Shown piece by piece: positions 28,333 to 36,531 of a DNA stretch of 64,000 nt; positions within the stretch are counted from its first letter, which is position 1, and each line of letters opens with the position of its first letter. The stretch covers positions 1 through 64,000 of the forward strand of contig JAFRDO010000091.1 in NCBI GenBank assembly GCA_017403825.1. The letters are read 5' to 3'. The stretch comes from Kiritimatiellia bacterium. Lineage in GTDB: Bacteria; Verrucomicrobiota; Kiritimatiellia; RFP12; UBA1067. The position numbers and the translations under genes were made by a program. Below the pieces are notes generated by a model. That model made no database searches, was not told the DNA's origin, and saw only the letters and a program-made list of their open reading frames with translations.

Positions 28333-29798
28333 AGCGCCTCCGCAAACTTGACCGCCTCGAAGACGGCCTTGGACTTGTTGATGGTCTCCTGGTACTCCCT
28401 CAGCGGGTCGGAGTCTGCGACGATGCCGGCCCCGGCTCGCATCGTCAGCGTCCGCCCCGACTTGACGAGCGTGCGTATGACGATGGCGAAGTCCATGTCG
28501 CCCGTGTAGCTGAAGTAGCCGGCGGCGCCGCCGTAGATACCGCGCGGCGACTTCTCGTACTGCGCGATCAGCTCCATCGCGCGTATCTTCGGCGCGCCGG
28601 TGAGCGTGCCCGCCGGGAACGCCGCGCGAAGGAGGTCGAAGCCGTCCTTGTCCGCCGCCAGCTCGCCCTCCACGTCCGAGACGAGATGCATGACGTGCGA
28701 ATAGCGCTCGACGTGCGCGAACGACGCCACCTTCACGCTGCCCGTCTCGCAGACGCGGCCGAGGTCGTTGCGCCCGAGGTCCACAAGCATCACGTGCTCG
28801 GCGTTCTCCTTCACATCGGACACGAGCTCGCGCTCGTTCGCCGCGTCCTCCGCCGGAGTCAGGCCGCGCGGACGCGTGCCGGCTATCGGGCACGTAGTCG
28901 CCCGGCGCCCCTCGAGCTTCACGAGCTCCTCGGGCGACGAGCCGATGAGCGTGCGATCGCCGATCTTCATGAAGATGTTGTACGGAGAGGGGTTGACCAT
29001 GCGCAGGGCGCGGTAGAGCGAAACGGAGTCGACGTCGCTCTCGCGCGTGAACTTCTGCGACGGCACGATCTGTATGCATTCGCCGTTCAGTATGTCGGCC
29101 TTGCACTTCGCGACGATCTCCGCAAACTCGTCGGCCGTCATCTCCGGCGCGAAGCCCGCTCCGTCGCCGGACGGCTCGCGGCGGGTGCGCGGGTAGGGCC
29201 GCTCGCGGCGGAAGAAGCGCGCGTAGAGCTCGTCGATCTTGTCGCAAGCCTTCGGATAGGCGTCAGGATCCGACGAGTCCGCCGCGACGATCACCGTCAC
29301 CGTGCGGCGCACGTTGTCGAAAACCAGCAGGTTCTCGGAAACCATGAACGCCGCCGACGGCGTGCCCGGCTCGCGCGACAGCCCGACGCGCGGCTCGAAT
29401 TCGGCGATGGCGTCGTACGACACGTAGCCCGCCGCGCCTCCCTGAAGCGGCGGCAGGTCGGGGTCGGGACGGAACCCGCGCCCGGCGAGCCGCTTCCTGA
29501 GCACGCCCAGGAAGCCTCCCTCGCCTTCCGCGAACTCGATGCCGCCGCCTGCGCGGCGCACAAGCACCGTCGGACCGTCCGCAATCAGCGTCTCCCTTGG
29601 CTCGACGCCGAGGAACGAGTAGCGCGCGCCCGTGCCCCCGGCCACGCTTTCGAGCAGGAAAGCGTCCTCTGACGGACCCAGGTGCGCCAGCGCGGAGACC
29701 GGCGTGTCCATATCGGCGAGGTATTCGCGGTAGACGGGAATGATGCCACCGTCCGCGGCCTTCCGTCCGTATGCCTCCTCTGTAAGTTCTCTTAGCAT
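28329..29798 (-). CDS. trpE: anthranilate synthase component I
   Basis: Converts chorismate to anthranilate, the first step of tryptophan synthesis and the usual point of feedback control. From the ATG at 29798 it has 489 residues. An LLES..GG..RYSFLG segment corresponding to the Trp-binding LLES motif is near the N-terminus, and the catalytic C-terminal domain has CIQIVPSQKF, PSPYNIFMKIGDRTLIGSSPE, TCPIAGTRPRG, VDLGRNDLGRV and FPAGTLTGAPKIRAME. AAGGAG lies 4 nt before this ATG; an in-frame TTG 12 codons upstream is the alternative. It is the first structural gene of the trp operon, behind a leader peptide and terminator. Confidence 0.96.
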   Translation of the reverse strand: MLRELTEEAYGRKAADGGIIPVYREYLADMDTPVSALAHLGPSEDAFLLESVAGGTGARYSFLGVEPRETLIADGPTVLVRRAGGGIEFAEGEGGFLGVLRKRLAGRGFRPDPDLPPLQGGAAGYVSYDAIAEFEPRVGLSREPGTPSAAFMVSENLLVFDNVRRTVTVIVAADSSDPDAYPKACDKIDELYARFFRRERPYPRTRREPSGDGAGFAPEMTADEFAEIVAKCKADILNGECIQIVPSQKFTRESDVDSVSLYRALRMVNPSPYNIFMKIGDRTLIGSSPEELVKLEGRRATTCPIAGTRPRGLTPAEDAANERELVSDVKENAEHVMLVDLGRNDLGRVCETGSVKVASFAHVERYSHVMHLVSDVEGELAADKDGFDLLRAAFPAGTLTGAPKIRAMELIAQYEKSPRGIYGGAAGYFSYTGDMDFAIVIRTLVKSGRTLTMRAGAGIVADSDPLREYQETINKSKAVFEAVKFAEAL

Positions 29799-29830
29799 GT
29801 CTCTCCTTGTTTTCCCTGTTGACTTTGACG

Positions 29831-29870
29831 ACAAAAATCAAACGGCCCCGCTTCACCCGAAGCGAGGCCG
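29831..29870 (-). terminator. trp attenuator: intrinsic terminator in the leader
   Basis: On the minus strand a 12-bp stem (29859-29870 with 29843-29854, one G-U pair) with a 4-nt loop is followed by a T-rich tract (TTTGATTTTTG). It sits about 35 nt after the leader-peptide stop and about 30 nt before the trpE start, where a classical attenuator should be. A competing pairing is possible between GCGAGG near the leader stop (29908-29913) and CCTCGC in the 5' arm of the terminator (29862-29867). Confidence 0.85.
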
Positions 29871-29904
29871 CCTATCCTATGCCAATCAAGACAACACCAG
29901 CGGA

Positions 29905-29964
29905 CTACCTCGCCTCGTGAGCGCGGCGCCACCACCAGATGTTGCTGATCGCGATGTTCATCAT
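29905..29964 (-). CDS. trpL: trp operon leader peptide
   Basis: A 19-residue open frame on the minus strand that starts with two ATGs and contains three consecutive Trp codons (29929-29937) followed by Arg-Arg and a basic end. Its stop is at 29905-29907. It lies between the trp promoter and the attenuator hairpin. Ribosome stalling at the Trp codons under low charged tRNA-Trp would be expected to favour an antiterminator. The upstream ribosome site is weak (a GGACGA stretch), so the exact Met start is uncertain. Confidence 0.8.
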   Translation of the reverse strand: MMNIAISNIWWWRRAHEAR

Positions 29965-29987
29965 GACTGTTCGTCCAACTGGTGCGT

Positions 29988-30017
29988 ATTCTACCACAAC
30001 CCGCCCCGCCCCGTCAA
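29988..30017 (-). promoter_or_regulatory. trp operon promoter
   Basis: Minus-strand TTGACG (30012-30017), 18-nt spacer and TAGAAT (29988-29993) with TTGTGG just before the -10. Transcription would start about 15-20 nt before the leader peptide. Confidence 0.7.
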
Positions 30018-30031
30018 CGGGGTACGTGGCT

Positions 30032-30850
30032 TTACTGCAACGACAGCCAGGGCGGCGCGGCGAGATATTCCTCAGCGTCGGCAAAGCGGTCGAACGCACA
30101 GTCGATGGCGTCGGCGGCGTGCGCGTCGGAAGAAAGGACGAAGCGCGTGCCGCGCGTCCGCAGAAGTTCACGGAACGAGGCGGACGGATAGGCGTCGTCA
30201 AGCCAGCCTCGCGAAATGGCCCCGGTGTTGACCTCCACAACCTTGCCGCTCGCGGCAATCACGTCGGCCGTCATTTCGATCTCCTTACGGTACCAGTCCG
30301 CCTGCTCGTCGAAATACGGGTGCCGGACGTTGAACTTGCGCACGAGGTCTGGGTGCCCGAGAATGTCGAAGTCGAACCGCCCGACCATCTCGCGCTCCTG
30401 CGCGAAGTATGCCCTGACGAACGCCTCAGCGCTGCCACCGAAGTGGTCGCGTATGCCGTTCGCCAGCTCGCCAGGCGAATGGTCAACGGGAACGCGCGCG
30501 CCGTCGGACGCAACAACGAAGTGTATGGAGCCGATGACGTAGTCGGGCGCAACCGAGGAGTATGCGGCGCGGTCAGGCGTCGCCCCGCCCGGACCCGGCA
30601 CGTAGTCCGCCTCGACGCCGCAGAGAATGCGCAGCCGCGGCGCGTACTCAGCCGCCAGCGCACGGATATCCGCCGCGTAGCGAGGCGCCTTTTCGGGCGT
30701 CAGCACCCAGTCGACGTCGTCCTCGGGAAGCATGGAGTGCGATGAGAAGCCCAAGACGGCGAAGCCCTTCTCGATTGCCGCGTCGGCCACCTGCCGAGGC
30801 GTGTTCTTGCCGTCGCACCAGGTCGTATGAGTATGGTAGTTAGTTTTCAT
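30032..30850 (-). CDS. PHP-domain phosphatase, histidinol-phosphatase-like
   Basis: A 272-residue PHP metallophosphoesterase resembling HisJ/HisK histidinol phosphatase. Metal-site motifs are visible: YHTHTTWCDGK at the N-terminus, LGFSSHSMLPEDD, CGVEADY, IGSIHFV, DILGHPDLVRKF, VEVNTGAI and a late LSSDAHAAD. It could complete histidine synthesis by releasing phosphate from histidinol phosphate, though PHP proteins of this size also have other phosphatase roles. Its ATG overlaps the hydF stop by one nt (TGATG). Confidence 0.85.
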   Translation of the reverse strand: MKTNYHTHTTWCDGKNTPRQVADAAIEKGFAVLGFSSHSMLPEDDVDWVLTPEKAPRYAADIRALAAEYAPRLRILCGVEADYVPGPGGATPDRAAYSSVAPDYVIGSIHFVVASDGARVPVDHSPGELANGIRDHFGGSAEAFVRAYFAQEREMVGRFDFDILGHPDLVRKFNVRHPYFDEQADWYRKEIEMTADVIAASGKVVEVNTGAISRGWLDDAYPSASFRELLRTRGTRFVLSSDAHAADAIDCAFDRFADAEEYLAAPPWLSLQ

Positions 30851-31986
30851 CAGGCCAGGACGTCTCCAATCGGCAGCCCGTTCGCGGCGGCGAGGAGCAT
30901 GCCGTAGTTCACTATCGGCACGTCGGCCTCGCGGCAGCGAGAGATGCGCAGCATCACCTCGCGGCGCGTCAGCATGCACCCGCCGCACTGCACGACGAGC
31001 CTGGCGCGATCCGCACCGTCGCCGAAATCGAACGCTCCGCCGCTTGCGAACGAGAAGCGGAGTTTTCGTCCGGTCATCTTCAAGAGCGCCTTGGGAATCT
31101 TGACAGTGCCGATATCGTTGCACTGCCGGCGGTGGGTGCAACCTTCCGCGACAAGCACCATGTCGCCGTCACGAAGCGTCTGAATTGCCGCAAGACCCTT
31201 CGCATACTCGCCGATGTCACCCTTCTGCCGCGCGAACAGAATGGAAAACGACGTAAGGCGCGGAGCCTTGCCGCCGCCGTCGGCAAAGCGGCAGATCGCG
31301 TCACTGACGGCGCCGAACGCCTGCGAGTCCGTCACGACCAGGCTGCAGGCGACATCGGAAAGGACGCCGGGAAGTTCGCGCGGCTGGCATACGGCGCACC
31401 ATACGCCTCGGTCGAGGCAATCGCGTATGACTTGCACCTGTGGAAGGATAAGGCGTCCTTTCGGCGCGCTTTCGTCGATCGGGCAAACGCAGACGACGCG
31501 GTCGCCCGCGGCGACCAGCCCGTCCAGGAGTCCGGGCGGCGTCTCGGACAGCCTGAGCTCGGCGATGCGCCGCTTCAGCTCTTCTACCGAATCGCCGCGC
31601 CTGTACTCCAGCACGGAAATCGCCCGCCCCGCGCACTCGGCGTCAAAAAGGGAGCGCGCCCGCGTCTCGTCGCCACCGTCCGCACCGACGACCCAGACGG
31701 CGATGTCCGTCGTCGCAAGCACATCAAGCGACTTCCTCACGCGCTGCTCGCCGAGCGGACCCTCGTCGTCCAGCCCGGCGGTGTCGGTGATGAGGCAGGG
31801 GCCGAGCGGAAGTATCTCCATCGCCTTTGAGACGGGGTCCGTCGTGGTGCCGGCCACATCGCTTACGATGGCCACGGGCTGTCCGGTGAATGCATTGACA
31901 AGCGTGGACTTGCCGGCGTTGCGCAGTCCGAAGAACGAAATGCGTATGCGGCTTCCCTTCGGCGTTTCGCTCAGGTCGCCGGTCAC
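30850..31986 (-). CDS. hydF: [FeFe]-hydrogenase H-cluster maturation GTPase HydF
   Basis: A scaffold and GTPase for assembling the diiron subcluster of [FeFe]-hydrogenase. GTPase motifs: FFGLRNAGKSTLVNAFTGQ, SDVAGTTTDPV, DTAGLDD. The C-terminal Fe-S domain has AEGCTHRRQCNDIGTVKIP and a later VVQCGGCM; the residue before CGGC is Gln where His is usual. The GTG at 31984-31986 with GGGAGAG upstream gives the typical spacing of about 18 residues before the P-loop. An upstream ATG at 32067 gives 27 more poorly conserved residues but directly abuts a TAGAAT box, so it would probably lie outside the mRNA. HydE and HydG are not in this window. Confidence 0.92.
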   Translation of the reverse strand: MTGDLSETPKGSRIRISFFGLRNAGKSTLVNAFTGQPVAIVSDVAGTTTDPVSKAMEILPLGPCLITDTAGLDDEGPLGEQRVRKSLDVLATTDIAVWVVGADGGDETRARSLFDAECAGRAISVLEYRRGDSVEELKRRIAELRLSETPPGLLDGLVAAGDRVVCVCPIDESAPKGRLILPQVQVIRDCLDRGVWCAVCQPRELPGVLSDVACSLVVTDSQAFGAVSDAICRFADGGGKAPRLTSFSILFARQKGDIGEYAKGLAAIQTLRDGDMVLVAEGCTHRRQCNDIGTVKIPKALLKMTGRKLRFSFASGGAFDFGDGADRARLVVQCGGCMLTRREVMLRISRCREADVPIVNYGMLLAAANGLPIGDVLA

Positions 31987-32067
31987 GGAAGCTCTCTCCC
32001 GGGAATCATCATCTGCTTCTGCATGCTTTCCATTTCCTGCATTCTGGCATGACTTGCCACGGCTCAT

Positions 32068-32073
32068 ATTCTA
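32068..32073 (-). promoter_or_regulatory. -10 box for hydF
   Basis: Minus-strand TAGAAT preceded by AATATGG, about 80 nt upstream of the chosen hydF GTG. No clear -35. Confidence 0.45.
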
Positions 32074-32101
32074 CCATATTTTCCATGCGAACGAACTCCG
32101 G

Positions 32102-32130
32102 TTGACTACGTGCGGCGCAAATGGTAATAT
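32102..32130 (+). promoter_or_regulatory. promoter of rubrerythrin
   Basis: TTGACT (32102-32107), 17-nt spacer and TAATAT (32125-32130) with an upstream ATGG. The leader to the ATG is about 36 nt. Confidence 0.7.
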
Positions 32131-32172
32131 TCGTGGCAGACAGAAAACACGGAACGAAAGGAGAACTCAAGC

Positions 32173-32706
32173 ATGGAACTCAAAGGATCAAAGACGGAAG
32201 CGAACCTGATGTTCGCCTTCGCAGGCGAATCCCAGGCGCGCAACAAGTACGACTACTACGCCTCTAAGGCGAAGAAGGACGGCTTCGAGCAGATTTCCGC
32301 CATCTTCCAGGAGACGGCCCTGAACGAGAAGGAGCACGCCAAGATGTGGTTCAAGCTCTTTGCCGGAATCGGCGGGACAAAGGAGAACCTGCTTGAGGCG
32401 GCGGCGGGCGAGCACGAGGAATGGACCGACATGTACAAGCGCTTCGCCGAGGAGGCGGAGGCCGAGGGGTTCACCGACATCGCCGTCAAGTTCCGCAAGG
32501 TCGCGGAGGTCGAGGCGCAACATGAAGCGCGCTACCGCAAGCTCGCGAAGAACATCGAGTCCGGCGAAGTGTGGGTCAGGGTCGGCGCGAACCGCTGGCA
32601 ATGCCGCAACTGCGGCGCGATCGTCGAGAGCGAGAGCGCACCAGAGGTCTGCCCGGTCTGCGACCACCCGAAAGCCTTCTTCCAGCTGGAGCAGGACAAC
32701 TTCTAG
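32173..32706 (+). CDS. rubrerythrin
   Basis: A non-haem iron peroxidase of anaerobes that reduces hydrogen peroxide. At 177 residues it has the ferritin-like four-helix domain with [28 protein letters not shown] and [14 protein letters not shown] (Glu/His di-iron ligands), then a C-terminal rubredoxin domain with WQCRNCG and [11 protein letters not shown] (FeCys4 site). The start has GAAAGGAG upstream. It ends convergently over the last bases of the GT8 gene. Confidence 0.96.
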   Translation: MELKGSKTEANLMFAFAGESQARNKYDYYASKAKKDGFEQISAIFQETALNEKEHAKMWFKLFAGIGGTKENLLEAAAGEHEEWTDMYKRFAEEAEAEGFTDIAVKFRKVAEVEAQHEARYRKLAKNIESGEVWVRVGANRWQCRNCGAIVESESAPEVCPVCDHPKAFFQLEQDNF

Positions 32707-33683
32707 GCTTCGGCCCGCCCGGAGCGGCGGAACTCTTCCAGCAACTGGCGTATGCGACGGAGGTTGCGGCTGGCGGCAAAGTCGTGGAAAGGCGCCGTCA
32801 GCGGCTCGCGCGGCGGCGTCTGCCCTACGGCGCGCATCGCCTCGTGGTAGAGACGGCGGTAGGGGCGATGGCTTTTTAGCCACGGCTTCTTCGGACCCCA
32901 GAAATGAAGAATGGCGGGCTCCAGCGCCGCCTCCAGGCATTCCTGCGGTGGGTTCCCGAGCCAGTACTTGTCGCGCACGTCCCACTTCGCGAAGCTCTTG
33001 ATAAGCCGGTCGTGGAAGTTCCACCTGAGCGGCAGAAGCCGCGTCCGCCGCCAATACAGCGCGTTCCACGCGTCCTGCTCGATGCGGTTTGCGATGCCGT
33101 AATGTTCGCGGTACCACTCCAGGATCCGCTCCCACGTGCGCTCCTCGCGGCACTTCGCGACGTTGAAGACTAGCGTTCCCGTGTTGAAATACCGCTCCGC
33201 ATCCGGCGGCAGTATGCCATCGCCCCAGATGCACGACTCGACGGCACCGCCGCCGCGATGATACTCCGCGACGGCGGCAATCAGGTCGTCGCCGAAGTCG
33301 ATCTCGAAGAGCGGAGAGACGTCGGCTGCGACGAGCATGTCGATGTCGAGATGAATGACATTGCCCGTCGCGTCCGGCAGGAGCGCAGGTACGAAGACCG
33401 GAGTCCAGGTGAACACGTTCCACCGCGACCCGGCGCGGTTCATGATGAGATCGGCGTAGGGCGCGACCGCAGGCTCCACGTCGACATAGCGCACCGAGGC
33501 ATTCGGGAAGCGCGCGACGACTTCGGCGAGCTTCCGCTTGCTCTCGGGGGAGTGCCCGCCGAAGCCCTCGAACACGTTGACGCGGATCGGTTCCGCGCTC
33601 CGGTAGTTGGAAAGCAACGACCACACGGTGACGCAAAGGAACTTTGCGCCCCGGTCGTCGCAGCTGAACACCACGTCCCTCAC
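32703..33683 (-). CDS. glycosyltransferase family 8 protein
   Basis: A 326-residue retaining glycosyltransferase of the GT8 (LPS galactosyl/glucosyltransferase, glycogenin-like) family. Visible motifs are [21 protein letters not shown] at the start, the metal-binding [17 protein letters not shown] near residue 108, the [15 protein letters not shown] loop and the C-terminal [10 protein letters not shown]. It starts with GTG (33681-33683), with GAGGAAGG about 6 nt upstream. The likely role is building cell-surface polysaccharide; the sugar donor is unknown. Confidence 0.9.
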   Translation of the reverse strand: MRDVVFSCDDRGAKFLCVTVWSLLSNYRSAEPIRVNVFEGFGGHSPESKRKLAEVVARFPNASVRYVDVEPAVAPYADLIMNRAGSRWNVFTWTPVFVPALLPDATGNVIHLDIDMLVAADVSPLFEIDFGDDLIAAVAEYHRGGGAVESCIWGDGILPPDAERYFNTGTLVFNVAKCREERTWERILEWYREHYGIANRIEQDAWNALYWRRTRLLPLRWNFHDRLIKSFAKWDVRDKYWLGNPPQECLEAALEPAILHFWGPKKPWLKSHRPYRRLYHEAMRAVGQTPPREPLTAPFHDFAASRNLRRIRQLLEEFRRSGRAEA

Positions 33684-33718
33684 GCGGCCTTCCTCAAGTT
33701 GCCCCGCACCATTTTGCG

Positions 33719-33784
33719 CTATTTCTTGGTGCCCTGGATTTGGGCATCGAGGTAGATTGTCTTGCCGTTACGGTCAGTCGTCAT
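33719..33784 (-). CDS. 21-codon small ORF upstream of the GT8 gene
   Basis: A short open frame of 21 codons beginning MTTDRNGKTIYL, on the minus strand. Its ATG lies 8 nt after a TATAAT box (33793-33798) that follows TTTTGA, the same leaderless arrangement seen elsewhere here. It ends 36 nt before the GT8 start. It may be a leader peptide or a small protein; I do not recognise it. Confidence 0.4.
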   Translation of the reverse strand: MTTDRNGKTIYLDAQIQGTKK

Positions 33785-33792
33785 CGGGCTGC

Positions 33793-33798
33793 ATTATA
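33793..33798 (-). promoter_or_regulatory. extended -10 box upstream of small ORF and GT8 gene
   Basis: Minus-strand TATAAT preceded by TTTTGA, the recurring core motif of this window; 8 nt before the small ORF start. Confidence 0.55.
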
Positions 33799-33872
33799 TC
33801 AAAATTCCGCCGTGCATGCAGATTGGAAGTTAAGCGCCCTAACGTTCATGAAAATCCCCGGCAAGATTATGA

Positions 33873-33878
33873 TACAAT
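33873..33878 (+). promoter_or_regulatory. -10 box of kinase gene 1, leaderless
   Basis: TACAAT preceded by ATTATGA, 8 nt before the ATG. The block from this box through the first codons recurs almost unchanged before kinase gene 2. Confidence 0.55.
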
Positions 33879-33886
33879 ATGCGCAA

Positions 33887-34828
33887 ATGAATGCTTGCGG
33901 GGAATGGCAGCTTGACCGCGAGATTGGACGCGGCGCGTATGGCGTTGTCTACATTGCGGCAAACGGCAAGGGCGAGCGCGCGGCAGTAAAGGTCTGCCGC
34001 CGCGAGGAAGGCGGCGAAGAACGCTACGCACGCGAACTGCGCGGCGCGAAGCTCTACAGCGCGATTCCGCCGCAGGAGGGACTTGTCCGCATTAAGGAAC
34101 TCGCGGAGGAGCCGTGGGGCTTCTACGCGGTCATGGATCTCGCTGACGACGAGTTCGGACGATGGGCTTCCGGGGTCACGACCTATCGTCCGAAGACCCT
34201 CGCCAGCGTCATTGAAGGCGAAAAAGCTCTGCCGCTTGGCGAGTGCGTGAAGCTCGGCATCTCGCTCGCCAAGGGACTTGCCGCGCTTCAGCGCCACCAC
34301 CTGCTGCATCGCGACATAAAACCAGGAAACGTAGTCTACGTCGGGAGCCGACCCGTTCTCACCGATCCTGGGCTCATCGTCGAGGAAGACAAGGCGGCGT
34401 CGCTCGTCGGGACGCCGGGTTATGTTCCGCCCGAGAACTGCACCGCCGCCGTCGGCGACATCTATAGCCTCGGCTTGACTCTCAAGGCCGCAAGCTTCGG
34501 CCGACGCGTAGAGGACTTGGACAAGGGACCGTCTCTGGAGGCCGACACAGGCGCGAGATACTTCCCAGCGTGGTGGCGCATACTCAACAAGGCGACCGAC
34601 GAAGACCATGACCGCCGCTACCAGTCCGCCAGGGCGCTGCTCAGGGACCTCGACGTGCTTCGCTCCAGAATGGCACTCGAGTCAGCAAATCGCTCATGTC
34701 TTGCAAAATTCATAATAAGTTTGGCGTTCTTTTTTGTCGTTGTCCTGATTACTTCTAGAATTAGACCCCATTTAAGCATCATTTTTGACTATATTATCAA
34801 ATGTTGGGCTGCTTTGTTGCCAACATGA
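33887..34828 (+). CDS. membrane Ser/Thr protein kinase, paralogue 1
   Basis: A Hanks-type kinase of 313 residues with a C-terminal membrane helix. The Gly-rich loop GRGAYGVV is at residues 14-21, the ATP lysine in AAVKV is near residue 35, and the catalytic HRDIKPGN is at residue 141. The metal-binding DFG is replaced by DPG (residues 160-162) and APE by PPE. A hydrophobic helix (FIISLAFFFVVVLI) follows the kinase domain, with almost nothing beyond it. The ATG is 8 nt after TACAAT, so a leaderless start is preferred over in-frame ATGs upstream. It is a tandem duplicate of the next gene, whose homology starts at the same point, and lies upstream of an ECF-type sigma gene. Confidence 0.85.
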   Translation: MNACGEWQLDREIGRGAYGVVYIAANGKGERAAVKVCRREEGGEERYARELRGAKLYSAIPPQEGLVRIKELAEEPWGFYAVMDLADDEFGRWASGVTTYRPKTLASVIEGEKALPLGECVKLGISLAKGLAALQRHHLLHRDIKPGNVVYVGSRPVLTDPGLIVEEDKAASLVGTPGYVPPENCTAAVGDIYSLGLTLKAASFGRRVEDLDKGPSLEADTGARYFPAWWRILNKATDEDHDRRYQSARALLRDLDVLRSRMALESANRSCLAKFIISLAFFFVVVLITSRIRPHLSIIFDYIIKCWAALLPT

Positions 34829-34861
34829 TTTTCTCATGGGATCACGTCCTAATTATTATGA

Positions 34862-34867
34862 TACAAT
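34862..34867 (+). promoter_or_regulatory. -10 box of kinase gene 2, leaderless
   Basis: TACAAT preceded by ATTATGA, 8 nt before the ATG; the same sequence context as before kinase gene 1. Confidence 0.55.
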
Positions 34868-34875
34868 ATGCGCAA

Positions 34876-36531
34876 ATGAATGTTTGCGGGGACTGGCGGC
34901 TTGACCGCGAGATCGGACGCGGTGCGTATGGCGTTGTCTACATTGCGACAAACGGCAAGGGCGAACGCGCGGCAGTAAAGGTCTGCCGCCGCGAGGAAGG
35001 CGGCGAAGAACGCTACGCACGCGAACTGCGCGGCGCAAAGCTCTACAGCGCGATTCCGCCGCAGGAGGGACTTGTCCGTATGAGGGAACTCGCAGAGGAG
35101 CCGTGGGGCTTCTACGCGGTCATGGATCTCGCGGATAACGAATTCGTAAAGGATGAGCCTTATCGTCCGAAAACCCTCGCAAGCGTCATCTCAGGCGAAA
35201 AGGCCCTGCCGCTCGGCGAGTGCATCAAGCTCGGCACCGCGCTCGCCAAGGGACTTGCCACGCTCCAGCGCCACCACCTGCTGCATCGCGACATCAAGCC
35301 CGGGAACGTGATTTACGTCGGTGGGCGGCCCGTTCTCACCGACCCTGGGCTAGTCGTCGAGGAAGACAAGGCGGCGTCGCTCGTGGGGACACAGGGCTAC
35401 GTTCCGCCGGAGAAGAACTTTACCAACGCAGCCAGTGACATCTACAGCCTCGGCCTTACGCTCAAGGCCGCGAGCTTCGGACGACACGTAGAGGACTTGG
35501 ACAAGGGGCCGGTTCCGGAAGCTGACACTCGCGCGAGGTTCTTCCCGGAGTGGCACCGCATACTCAACAAGGCGACCGACGAAGACCATGACCGCCGCTA
35601 CCAGTCCGCCAAGGCGTTGTTAAAAGAGCTTGAACTACTTCGCCGAAAAACGACAATCGCATCTATCGCTGGATCGCGTATCGTGAAAGCCGCAATCGCC
35701 CTGTCGGCTCTTGTCCTCGTCGCTATCATGGTGTACTTTGTTATTTCCAGCGAACGCGCAAAGAAAGACCTTGCCAGGCGTTCAGAGGAAAACAAGTCGC
35801 TGACGGATTACATAGGCAGGCAGTCTGCGGAAATTAAATCACTGAAGGACGACATTGTCAATCAGGCAGCGGAAATTAAGCCGTTGAGGGAAGATGTTGT
35901 CAGGCAATCAGAGGAGAACAGGTCTCTGAAAGAAGACCTTGATAGGCGCGCTGCGGAAAACAAGTCACTGGCCGACAATTTCGCCAGACAATCTGAGGAG
36001 ATTAGATTGCTTAAGGCAGATTTCACCAAGCAGACAGCGGATATTAAGCCGCTGACGGAGGATCTTGACAGGCGTTCTGCGGAAAACGAAGCGTTGAAGA
36101 TCGACCTCGCTAGGCAATCGGAAGAAATCAGCTCTCTAAAGAGAGATCTCCTAAGACAGCCTGATAAAGTCAAGTCGTTGCAGGCAGCCCTTGACAGACA
36201 ATCCGAGGAAAACAAGACGCTAAAGGCCGATCTCGCCAAACAGGCCGAGGAAATCAAGTCGCTAAGGGAAGATCTCGTAAGTCGGTCCATAGGAACCAAT
36301 ACCCAGAATGTCGCCATGCAATCCGTGGAGGTTGAGCAATTGAGAAAAGAAGTTGCGCAACTGAGGAAGGTAAAAGTGGCGTCCGACGAACAAGCTAAAA
36401 AAGCGGCACAGGACGCATGGGAGGCCGTCTTAAGAAATGCGTATCGCGAGACTTTTGAAGGCATCAGTGAAGAAAAATTGTCATCCATGGTCAAGGAAGG
36501 CAGGAAGAAGATTTTCGGAGAGAAGAAATGA
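34876..36531 (+). CDS. membrane Ser/Thr protein kinase with long coiled-coil tail, paralogue 2
   Basis: A 551-residue protein. The kinase domain is nearly identical to the upstream paralogue, with GRGAYGVV, HRDIKPGN at residue 137 and DPG instead of DFG at residue 156. A transmembrane helix (IALSALVLVAIMVYFVI) near residue 280 follows. The C-terminal part is twelve exact-length 14-residue repeats (residues 307 to about 474) of the type KSLKDDIVNQAAEI, two heptads each, predicting a long extracytoplasmic coiled coil, then a short Lys-rich end. The stop overlaps the sigma-factor start by ATGA, so kinase and sigma factor are translationally coupled. The tail is a plausible envelope sensor controlling the sigma factor. 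Confidence 0.87.
   Translation: MNVCGDWRLDREIGRGAYGVVYIATNGKGERAAVKVCRREEGGEERYARELRGAKLYSAIPPQEGLVRMRELAEEPWGFYAVMDLADNEFVKDEPYRPKTLASVISGEKALPLGECIKLGTALAKGLATLQRHHLLHRDIKPGNVIYVGGRPVLTDPGLVVEEDKAASLVGTQGYVPPEKNFTNAASDIYSLGLTLKAASFGRHVEDLDKGPVPEADTRARFFPEWHRILNKATDEDHDRRYQSAKALLKELELLRRKTTIASIAGSRIVKAAIALSALVLVAIMVYFVISSERAKKDLARRSEENKSLTDYIGRQSAEIKSLKDDIVNQAAEIKPLREDVVRQSEENRSLKEDLDRRAAENKSLADNFARQSEEIRLLKADFTKQTADIKPLTEDLDRRSAENEALKIDLARQSEEISSLKRDLLRQPDKVKSLQAALDRQSEENKTLKADLAKQAEEIKSLREDLVSRSIGTNTQNVAMQSVEVEQLRKEVAQLRKVKVASDEQAKKAAQDAWEAVLRNAYRETFEGISEEKLSSMVKEGRKKIFGEKK
35794..36297 (+). repeat. twelve 42-nt (14-residue) coiled-coil repeats
   Basis: Twelve in-register units of 42 nt, diverged in sequence but constant in length, encoding paired heptads in the kinase tail. 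Confidence 0.8.

Noticed and set aside
27763..29247. Long minus-strand frame ending with trpG
   Set aside because: The part upstream of 28332 is the shadow of trpE; the real trpG starts at the ATGA overlap.
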